DNA of 15,904 bases from Acidobacteriota bacterium (lineage in GTDB: Bacteria > Acidobacteriota > Thermoanaerobaculia > Thermoanaerobaculales > Thermoanaerobaculaceae): positions 1-15,904 of the forward strand of contig JAJXUY010000012.1 in assembly GCA_021782525.1 (NCBI GenBank), written 5' to 3'. Below, piece after piece: positions 5,998-10,754 of this stretch (position 1 is the stretch's first letter; every line of letters starts with the position of its first letter). A model generated the notes under the pieces. It was not told the DNA's origin. It made no database searches and saw nothing but the letters and a program-made list of their open reading frames with translations. The position numbers were made by a program, and so were the translations under genes.

Positions 5998-6469
5998 GCG
6001 CACCCCTGCCGGCGGCCCGCACGTCCTCGACTGCCGCCCGCCGCGCCGCCGGGGTCATCGCCTGCCACACGTCCGCCTCGATGACGCGCACCCCGGGCTC
6101 CCGCTGGGCCTGGTCGTTCAGGAAACAGTGCTCCCGCGGTAGGCGGCCGGCCGCGAAAAGCTCCTCCTCCTCGGGCCAGAGCGCGCCGAGCCGGTGCAGT
6201 AGCGCGGCCTCGCTCTCGCGCACTTCCTGCACGCCGGCGACGGGGTGAACGACAACCCGAAGTAGCCGCGGGTCGCCGCTGCGCATGAACGGCGGCCTGG
6301 TGCCGGCCCGGCCGGTGGCGATGCGCGCCGCAATCCATGCCTCACTGTTGGCCGCGATGATCGCCTCGAGGTCCGCGCCGGATCCGGGGCGCGACGCGAG
6401 GAACGCCCGAAACTCGCTCATGACGGGGCGCCCCGTCCGCTCTTTCGATCGTCCAAGGTGCAGGCTCAT
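5987..6469 (-). CDS. Hypothetical protein (160 aa) between TerS and the tail-like genes
   Basis: I do not recognise this protein. It is rich in Ala, Arg and Glu and predicted mainly helical (ADLEAIIAANSEAWIAARIA, ESEAALLHRLGALWPEEEEL), with a strand-like segment LLRVVVHPVAGVQEV in the centre. No signal peptide or membrane span is seen. The ATG at 6469 overlaps the terminase small subunit stop by ATGA; an internal ATG at 6421 is an alternative start. In a complete phage the large terminase would normally occupy this position, but the protein has no Walker A motif, no ATPase acidic motif and far too little length. A satellite packaging or capsid-interference factor is possible but not shown. 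Confidence 0.75.
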   Translation of the reverse strand: MSLHLGRSKERTGRPVMSEFRAFLASRPGSGADLEAIIAANSEAWIAARIATGRAGTRPPFMRSGDPRLLRVVVHPVAGVQEVRESEAALLHRLGALWPEEEELFAAGRLPREHCFLNDQAQREPGVRVIEADVWQAMTPAARRAAVEDVRAAGRGAHDA

Positions 6470-6819
6470 GGTGTCCCTTTCCCTCCCCGAATCGCCCGAA
6501 ACTGCCCCGGCTGCTGAGCTGGCACCTTGCCGGCGACTTCGCCCTCGTCGAGCCCCAGGGCGGCATAGATCGCGGTGAGCTGCGTCCTGTAGGCCAGCTC
6601 CGCGGCAACGAGCGGGTGCGGCTTGAGTTGTCCCCACCGGTCCTTTGTGGTCAATCCCTCTTTCGAGAGCCGCGCCCGACACGTTTCGAGGCGGTCGGCG
6701 GTCTCGCACAGGGTCCGCAGAATCGGCGTGTGGTGCGGCGCCAAAGAAAAGTTCCTGGTGATGACTCGCCACAGCTCACAACCGCGTCGGTGCAAGTGTT
6801 TCGGGGGTCGTTCGCTCAT
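6466..6819 (-). CDS. terS: P27-family phage terminase small subunit (TerS)
   Basis: A 117-residue DNA-recognition subunit of a phage packaging terminase, which selects the genome for packaging and presents it to the large subunit motor. The family pattern is clear: GCELWRVITRNFSLAPHHTP (13-32), LCETADRLETCRARLSKEGL (37-56), then TTKDRWGQLKPHPLVAAEL (57-75), and a final helix ending in LGLDE. The GQLKPHP segment is characteristic of P27-type small terminases. The ATG at 6819 is chosen because upstream codons lack family sequence and the promoter lies at 6916-6944; its Shine-Dalgarno is weak. It is the first gene of the late operon. No large subunit follows, as in satellites that lend a TerS to a helper's motor. 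Confidence 0.9.
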   Translation of the reverse strand: MSERPPKHLHRRGCELWRVITRNFSLAPHHTPILRTLCETADRLETCRARLSKEGLTTKDRWGQLKPHPLVAAELAYRTQLTAIYAALGLDEGEVAGKVPAQQPGQFRAIRGGKGTP

Positions 6820-6915
6820 CGGGTTGCACCGTTCTCGCCCACTTTTTTGCAGCAGCGCGTGGCGTGAGTGTGCGTTTGGGCCATCCGCCGCTGTTTGCGG
6901 CAAACGTTGGGAACT

Positions 6916-6944
6916 TTTATGGGTGCCATCCCCCCAAGGGTCAA
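6916..6944 (-). promoter_or_regulatory. Promoter of the TerS/tape-measure operon
   Basis: On the minus strand, TTGACC (6944-6939) and CATAAA (6921-6916) are separated by exactly 17 bases and match the -35 and -10 consensus at five and four of six positions. Transcription should begin near 6909, giving an approximately 90-base leader to the ATG at 6819. The leader contains short GC hairpins but no recognised riboswitch. A palindrome overlaps the -35 box. Confidence 0.6.
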
Positions 6945-6957
6945 GCACGGGTGCTTG
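6942..6957. promoter_or_regulatory. Palindromic operator at the -35 box of the late promoter
   Basis: CAAGCAC (6942-6948) and GTGCTTG (6951-6957) form a 7-bp inverted repeat with two central bases. Its inner edge supplies the TTG of the -35 box. This position suits a repressor that blocks the -35, or an activator binding from upstream. It differs in sequence from the operator at 4004-4030, suggesting a different regulator. Confidence 0.55.
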
Positions 6958-6962
6958 GTGAG

Positions 6963-7035
6963 CCCCGACCCGCCGGCGAGGAGACCGGCCGGCGTACCTG
7001 ATGCGCCGCCCAGCGAGGGGACCGGCGGGTCGGGG
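6963..7035 (-). terminator. Long inverted repeat between early and late operons
   Basis: A perfect 14-bp GC inverted repeat (6963-6976 with 7022-7035) starts four bases after the stop codon of the coiled-coil gene and encloses 45 bases. It lies between the end of the small-gene operon and the late promoter, so it probably terminates or insulates the upstream transcript. There is no T-run. A recombination or protein-binding role is possible. Confidence 0.45.
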
Positions 7036-7039
7036 AGTC

Positions 7040-7870
7040 TCACTGTGGAAACCTTGCCTCAAGGTCGAGGCGACGCCGATCGAGATCAGCGAGACGACGT
7101 TCGGCGTCCACGTCTGGACCGATCAACTCCAACGAGGTCACGCGTCCACCGAGGATTGCGTCGCGAGTCGCCGCGTCCACGGCGATCGTGTCACCAGGTG
7201 CCAACGCCTCGCCCCCAGGCCCGCGTGTGCCGCGCGTTGCGCGCGCCAGTGCGACCACGGGCACCGGGTAGTCGGCGACGATCTTGCGTTCGATCACCTT
7301 GACGCGATCGTTTGCCGTGAGGATCTCGACCTCGCCATCGGGTACGAGTCCAACCCAACCCGCCGGCCGCCCCTCGCCGCCCGCCACGCACGCCGACAGG
7401 ACGCGGACGCGGGCCGCGAGATACTGACCCGGGGCGAGTGCGGGCGCCTTGGGTTTGGCCGGCCGATCTCGCCACGCACGGAACCACGCGACAATCCGCT
7501 CGCGCGCATCGGCGACGGTGAGCGGACGCCGCTCCACCACGGGCACAGGCGACGGCCGCCCGGCCGCCTCGGCCGCCCTGATTGCGTTCCAGGCCAGGCC
7601 TTGCTGCCGCTGCAAGGCGATCTCCGCAACCCCGAGGCGCCCGTCTTCCATGCGCAGCGCAGACCACGCGGCCTCGGCCTCGGCGATCTGCGGTACGAGT
7701 GCCTTGCGCTGTGCGGCGAGTACCGCCAGTTCATCGGCGATCTCGACCAGCCGATGCTGAGCGACGGCGGCCTCACCCTGTAGCCGACTCAACTCCGCCT
7801 CGCGTGCCGCCCGCACTGCCGGCGCTTCGATCGCGGCGAGTCGCTGTTCCAACATTGCAATGTTGCTCAC
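7040..7870 (-). CDS. Coiled-coil protein of unknown function (276 aa)
   Basis: I do not recognise this protein. Residues 5-95 form a long heptad-rich coiled coil with Ala, Glu, Gln and Arg (LEQRLAAIEAPAVRAAREAE, LSRLQGEAAVAQHRLVEIAD). Residues around 110-135 are a basic helix (ERIVAWFRAWRDRPAKPKA). The segment from about 145 to 255 has beta-rich character (QYLAARVRVLSACVAG, VGLVPDGEVEILTANDRVKV, GDTIAVDAATRDAI). A second short coiled coil, DAERRLADLDRRRLDLEARF, ends the chain. The GTG start at 7870 directly follows the TAA of the upstream gene. It is the last gene before the late-operon promoter. A structural or scaffold-like role is possible, but no family is visible. Confidence 0.78.
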   Translation of the reverse strand: MSNIAMLEQRLAAIEAPAVRAAREAELSRLQGEAAVAQHRLVEIADELAVLAAQRKALVPQIAEAEAAWSALRMEDGRLGVAEIALQRQQGLAWNAIRAAEAAGRPSPVPVVERRPLTVADARERIVAWFRAWRDRPAKPKAPALAPGQYLAARVRVLSACVAGGEGRPAGWVGLVPDGEVEILTANDRVKVIERKIVADYPVPVVALARATRGTRGPGGEALAPGDTIAVDAATRDAILGGRVTSLELIGPDVDAERRLADLDRRRLDLEARFPQ

Positions 7871-8272
7871 TTAGCACCCCCCCCTTCGCCCGAGCGGGCG
7901 CACGAGTGCCCCTCGGTTTTGTGCTGCCTCATGGACGATCGCGCCCCCGTCCTCGGTGTGGGCCGCCGCGACGATGCCGGCAACCACCTCGGCACGGCCG
8001 AGTGCGACGAGTGCGCGAGCATCGCGCTCGCTCACACTGACGATTGAGCCCGCGGCGGTCGGCACGCCGTTCACCGAGCAGGCGTGTACAACTCGCACTT
8101 GAGCCGGCCGCTGCGGCGCGGGATCGGCGCCGAGGTCCTCGACCAGCTGGGCAGCGGGAGGCGTCAGCGCCAGCAGCAGCCGCGCGTCGGCGTCCCCTAC
8201 AGCGAGCACGTTGCCGTCGCGTTCGATCGCGTTCGGCACGTTCACGGGTCTGGTCAGTCGCAGGCGCTTCAC
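7871..8272 (-). CDS. Hypothetical protein with a repeated 'NG..G..V...DA..LVA.G' domain (133 aa)
   Basis: Function unknown. The segment VRVVHACSVNGVPTAAGSIV followed by SVSERDARALVALGRAEVV reads as a small fold of a strand, a turn, an 'SE.DA..LVA.G.A' helix and a strand. It resembles the N-terminal part of the product at 8544-8843, and small proteins of this pattern are common in phage genomes. An N-terminal segment (NVLAVGDADARLLLALTPPA) may be a degenerate second copy. The GTG start at 8272 overlaps the upstream stop (GTGA), so it is translationally coupled despite a weak Shine-Dalgarno. Confidence 0.72.
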   Translation of the reverse strand: MKRLRLTRPVNVPNAIERDGNVLAVGDADARLLLALTPPAAQLVEDLGADPAPQRPAQVRVVHACSVNGVPTAAGSIVSVSERDARALVALGRAEVVAGIVAAAHTEDGGAIVHEAAQNRGALVRPLGRRGGC

Positions 8273-8547
8273 CGGAGCAGGTTCGCTTTCTGCGCCAACA
8301 GCTCGAGCCGCGCCTCAGCCAGCTCGTCAGCAGCCGGCAGCGGTGCCGCACGACGCACGCGAGAGAGCCCCACCACGCCGCCACTTAGCCGCGTCGCGCT
8401 GAACGTGTCTCGCCTGCCGAGCCCATAGGTTGACCGCGCCTCGGCGAGTAGCGCACGACCGCGGCTCAGCGTCGCGGCCGTCTGCTCGCCGTCGGTTTCG
8501 GCTGGATACGCGCGGCCGTCCGCCCGAACGATTCTGCGTTCGATCAT
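8269..8547 (-). CDS. Hypothetical protein (92 aa)
   Basis: I do not recognise this protein. The N-terminus looks beta-rich (MIERRIVRADGRAYPAE), the centre is basic, and the last 30 residues form an amphipathic helix (ADELAEARLELLAQKANLL). There is no signal or membrane segment. The ATG at 8547 overlaps the upstream gene by ATGA and its stop overlaps the next GTG start, so it sits inside a tightly coupled operon. No function can be proposed from sequence alone. Confidence 0.7.
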   Translation of the reverse strand: MIERRIVRADGRAYPAETDGEQTAATLSRGRALLAEARSTYGLGRRDTFSATRLSGGVVGLSRVRRAAPLPAADELAEARLELLAQKANLLR

Positions 8548-8843
8548 GAGTTCACCTCCGGCACGAACACGAACACGTTCGTCCTACCCCACAGCTTCGC
8601 CACCGTCCCGGGATCGAGTTCATACGCCCCCGGGTGGAGGAGTGGTCCGCCGGCCTCGACTACGACCGCCTGGTCGCCGATCCGCGCCCTTGTCGTGCCG
8701 ACCACCTGCGGACACGCGCCAGCCTGCACCGCCTGCGCGCGTGCGACCAACAGCGCGCCGTCCTCCGGCGACGCATCGAACACCTCGCCCGGCTGCCGGT
8801 TGATACCGGCTGCGTTACACCCGCTTACCGCCTGGAATCTCAT
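8544..8843 (-). CDS. Hypothetical small phage-type protein (99 aa)
   Basis: Function unknown. Residues 1-40 (MRFQAVSGCNAAGINRQPGE, then VFDASPEDGALLVARAQAVQ) follow the pattern of small phage proteins with a strand, a 'G..R.PGE.F' turn and a helix of the 'DA..LVA.G' type. The same pattern recurs in the product at 7871-8272. The remainder looks like a second beta-rich segment (ARIGDQAVVVEAGGPLLHPGAYELDPGT) ending in TNVFVFVPEV. The ATG at 8843 has AGAAGG upstream and follows the previous stop by 3 bp. Confidence 0.72.
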   Translation of the reverse strand: MRFQAVSGCNAAGINRQPGEVFDASPEDGALLVARAQAVQAGACPQVVGTTRARIGDQAVVVEAGGPLLHPGAYELDPGTVAKLWGRTNVFVFVPEVNS

Positions 8844-8846
8844 GTT

Positions 8847-9029
8847 CTACCTTCTTTCGCCGGCCGCTGCCGGCCGCCCGTGTTGCCGTTCAAGGAACCG
8901 CACTTCTTTGAGCCACTGACCACCGCCGACAATTGACAACGGGGCGCCGGCGTCGAGTGCGGCGTAGACAGCGCGCACCGTCCGTCGGAACGCTCGCGCC
9001 GAGCCCAGGTGCAACGTGATTCGCGTCAT
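8847..9029 (-). CDS. Hypothetical basic protein (60 aa)
   Basis: I do not recognise this protein. It is small and basic: an N-terminal strand (TRITLHL), an Arg-rich helix (SARAFRRTVRAVYAALDAG), a strand with GGG turn (PLSIVGGGQWLKEVRFLERQ) and an Arg-rich tail. This could be a small nucleic-acid-binding protein, but that is inference from charge alone. The ATG at 9029 overlaps the zinc-ribbon gene stop by ATGA, so the two are translationally coupled. Confidence 0.65.
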   Translation of the reverse strand: MTRITLHLGSARAFRRTVRAVYAALDAGAPLSIVGGGQWLKEVRFLERQHGRPAAAGERR

Positions 9030-9298
9030 TTGCCACCGCTACCGAGCAGGCCACGCAGCCGCGCCACCACGCCGACGCGGGGTGCAGGCGCGTCGGTCGG
9101 CACCGCTGGCGCCGTCACAGCCGCGGCCGCGACGGCCGGCGGTTTGCCATGCACTCTGCGCCATGCGGGCGCCTCGCTGGGCTCAAGGTCCGCCATCACG
9201 TGGCCGAGGGGGGACGCCAGCTGCGCGCCACAACGAGGACATGAGATAGCCGAGGTCGAGACCGGGGCTGTGCAATCAGGACATTCGACCAGCGCCAT
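9026..9298 (-). CDS. Zinc-ribbon protein (90 aa)
   Basis: Residues 6-9 (CPDC) and 20-23 (CPRC) give a CxxC-x10-CxxC zinc ribbon of the rubredoxin-like kind at the N-terminus. The remainder is a flexible Ala/Pro-rich linker (residues 50-70) and a basic C-terminal tail (RVGVVARLRGLLGSGGK) that could be a short amphipathic helix. Such ribbons bind nucleic acid or protein partners; the partner here is unknown. The ATG at 9298 has a strong Shine-Dalgarno (GGGAGGAG) and follows the upstream TAA by 2 bp. Confidence 0.82.
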   Translation of the reverse strand: MALVECPDCTAPVSTSAISCPRCGAQLASPLGHVMADLEPSEAPAWRRVHGKPPAVAAAAVTAPAVPTDAPAPRVGVVARLRGLLGSGGK

Positions 9299-9300
9299 GA

Positions 9301-9567
9301 TTACTCCTCCCGATCAAGTGCCGCCTCGGAGGCGCGCCGGCCGGCTTCGCGCAAGCCAGGCGCGCGCTCGTCTGTCACGGAGTTGATCGCGCTGCAGCGC
9401 ACAACCGCCAGGCGGCCGCTGTGCCGCTCGACCTGGAGCCACTCCGGGCCGGTACTCACCAGCGAACCACGAATGACCCCGCCGCCGACGGTGCGGACCT
9501 CAACGTCCGCGCCCCTGAGGCTCGCGAGCACGTCGCCCTTGATCTCGCCGCTTTTCTTGCCGCTCAT
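9301..9567 (-). CDS. Small protein with a possible Sm-like beta barrel (88 aa)
   Basis: Residues 9-60 alternate strands in the order seen in Sm/Hfq-like barrels: GDVLASLRGADVEVRTVGGG, VIRGSLVSTGPEWLQVER, RLAVVRCSAINSV. Each has the 'V.V.T..G..I.G.L' and late 'I..V' features of an Sm1/Sm2 arrangement. If correct, it may bind RNA or form a ring, but sequence support is weak and another small SH3-like barrel is as likely. The ATG at 9567 is preceded by a strong GGGAGGTGG and overlaps the upstream stop by ATGA; a much longer in-frame extension to 10017 is rejected. The C-terminal 25 residues are charged and probably disordered. Confidence 0.75.
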   Translation of the reverse strand: MSGKKSGEIKGDVLASLRGADVEVRTVGGGVIRGSLVSTGPEWLQVERHSGRLAVVRCSAINSVTDERAPGLREAGRRASEAALDREE

Positions 9568-9878
9568 CCGACCACCTCCCGTTTCAAGTCTCGGTCTGTT
9601 TCCGGCGCGGTTTGGCCGCGTTGTACCAGTGCGGCCAGACGACGCACGGTCCGCTCGCGTCCGGGGTCGAGTCCGAGTTCCCGCACCAGCCTGCGCGCGG
9701 TAAGTGATAGGTTGGCGCGCAGGCGCGGGCGCCAGTGCCACAGGTTCTCGACGGCCTCGACAATCCGCCGCCGCTCCACCTCGAGCGCCTCGGCCCTTGC
9801 CTCCCGAGCGCGAGCAGCGGCCTCGACTTGGCGACGGTGACGAGCAGCACAGGTCGGGCAGCAGGTGGGCGCGGTCAT
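9564..9878 (-). CDS. Small Cys-knuckle, Arg-rich helical protein (104 aa)
   Basis: Function unknown. An N-terminal CCPTCAARHRRQ gives a CxxC pair with nearby His that may bind zinc, followed by a long basic helix (EAAARAREARAEALEVERRR) and a second helical segment with possible HTH character (LSLTARRLVRELGLDPGRER, TVRRLAALVQRG). The protein is strongly basic, which suggests nucleic-acid binding. The ATG at 9878 overlaps the upstream TGA by ATGA and is preferred to an upstream in-frame start at 9944, which would lie inside the previous gene. Confidence 0.7.
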   Translation of the reverse strand: MTAPTCCPTCAARHRRQVEAAARAREARAEALEVERRRIVEAVENLWHWRPRLRANLSLTARRLVRELGLDPGRERTVRRLAALVQRGQTAPETDRDLKREVVG

Positions 9879-10078
9879 GGCGCCCGCCTCGCCCGCTGCA
9901 GCCGACGCCACAGAGCATGAAGCGCCGCTCCCTCGCGGCAACATGGGGGTGTGAAGTCGGTGCAGTATGCCGGGTAGGTGCAGACGACGCAGCCCTCAAC
10001 GTGCCGGTGAATCGCATCCGCGAGCTCGTCGCCGGTCATGGGTTGGCGCGCCGGCCTCGGGGTCGCGGCGGCGCTCAC
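9875..10078 (-). CDS. Small cysteine-rich protein (67 aa)
   Basis: Function unknown. The centre carries a Cys cluster, HVEGCVVCTYPAYC followed by TDFTPPCCREG, which could coordinate zinc or an iron-sulfur cluster. It then ends in a basic helix (ALHALWRRLQRARRAP). The GTG at 10078 is chosen because it overlaps the upstream stop as GTGA, as at several junctions here, and has GGTGGGGG upstream. An internal ATG at 10039 would give a 54-residue form that keeps all the cysteines. The Cys pattern is not that of WhiB proteins as I know them. Confidence 0.65.
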   Translation of the reverse strand: MSAAATPRPARQPMTGDELADAIHRHVEGCVVCTYPAYCTDFTPPCCREGAALHALWRRLQRARRAP

Positions 10079-10383
10079 AACGTGCCCCCACCATCGCGCG
10101 CCTTTCGCTCGAATTGCGCCAGCGTCTTCGCCGCCCACTCGTTGCTGGTCGCGGCGAGTTCCGATTCGTGGCACACGGCGAGAAGGTTGTCTTCATCCGA
10201 CGGGAACCAATAGCCGTCCGCCGGGCTCACCGGCACAACCGAATCACACGCCCCGTACTCGCTCACCTCGCGAACGGCCGCGAAGGCCGCAATGGGTGCC
10301 GTGAAGATCGTCCCGTCCCGGTTGTCGTAGATCGCGTGCCAGCCGACGGCCGAGACCAGGCTCAGAATCGTCGTCTTGCTCAT
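10075..10383 (-). CDS. Hypothetical protein (102 aa)
   Basis: I do not recognise this protein. The N-terminus looks like a beta-rich small domain (ILSLVSAVGWHAIYDNRDGT, IFTAPIAAFAAV), the centre is aromatic and acidic (DGYWFPSDEDNLLAVCHE), and the C-terminus is helical and charged (SNEWAAKTLAQFERKAR). No membrane span or signal peptide is seen. The ATG at 10383 overlaps the upstream stop as TAATG and has a strong GGAGGGGG nine bases ahead, so expression is well supported. It belongs to the replication operon by position. Confidence 0.8.
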   Translation of the reverse strand: MSKTTILSLVSAVGWHAIYDNRDGTIFTAPIAAFAAVREVSEYGACDSVVPVSPADGYWFPSDEDNLLAVCHESELAATSNEWAAKTLAQFERKARDGGGTL

Positions 10384-10754
10384 TACTCACCCCCTCCGAT
10401 GTACGTCCACCGCCGGCAGTGGGGACACAGGAGCGCCTCGCGGCCGGCCACCACGAGCAGGAACGGCGCCAACACACCCCCACAGCAAGAGCACGTCGCC
10501 GGGGTCGAGACCGGAGCCCCGGCACCCCCTACCCTTTTGTCACTTTTGGCACTTGGGTTTGGGCGCGTTTCCGTGGACGTGGAAACACTAGAAAATAAAG
10601 GTTTTTGTATCACACACAAGCGCGGTGTGCCAGAAGTGCCAAAAGCCCCCCCTTCCCCAGAACGCGCTGGTACCCAGGTGCCAAAAGTGACAGAAGTCCC
10701 CTCGGCCTCCCCCGTGGAACGCAACCACTTCGACTTGAACGCGGGCGCGGTCAC
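10383..10754 (-). CDS. C-terminal zinc-ribbon protein containing the iteron region (123 aa)
   Basis: The C-terminal 40 residues form a zinc ribbon (C88-x2-C91 and C110-x2-C113, within TCSCCGG and LCPHCRRWTYIG). The first 80 residues are low-complexity, Ser/Thr/Gly-rich and probably unfolded. Two parts of this region (SVTFGT and GAFGTSGT) are the translations of iteron doublets, so DNA function rather than protein function may shape this part of the gene. The GTG start at 10754 overlaps the primase stop as GTGA and has AGAGGGG upstream; a longer in-frame ORF starting at 10871 is rejected because it overlaps the primase gene. It probably acts with the primase-helicase, as inferred from position only. 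Confidence 0.75.
   Translation of the reverse strand: MTAPAFKSKWLRSTGEAEGTSVTFGTWVPARSGEGGAFGTSGTPRLCVIQKPLFSSVSTSTETRPNPSAKSDKRVGGAGAPVSTPATCSCCGGVLAPFLLVVAGREALLCPHCRRWTYIGGGE
10535..10695. other. Candidate replication origin with six 9-bp iterons
   Basis: Three tandem doublets of a 9-mer with consensus GTG(C/A)CA(A/G)AA lie at 10535-10552 (inverted), 10627-10644 and 10678-10695. They bracket an AT-rich stretch at about 10581-10619, unusual for this GC-rich DNA. The outer doublets also form a 20-bp inverted repeat with one mismatch (10539-10558 with 10672-10691). Position just downstream of the primase-helicase gene, iteron spacing and an AT-rich core are the marks of a plasmid- or satellite-type origin. 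Confidence 0.6.

Noticed and set aside
4083..6819. Idea that this is a decayed full prophage
   Set aside because: All genes are intact, coupled by ATGA overlaps and preceded by a good promoter, so no deletion scar is visible. It cannot be excluded without relatives.
5794..6819. Hidden large terminase, portal or capsid gene after TerS
   Set aside because: No frame on either strand in this interval has Walker A plus acidic motifs or sufficient length; the genes present total fewer than 370 codons.
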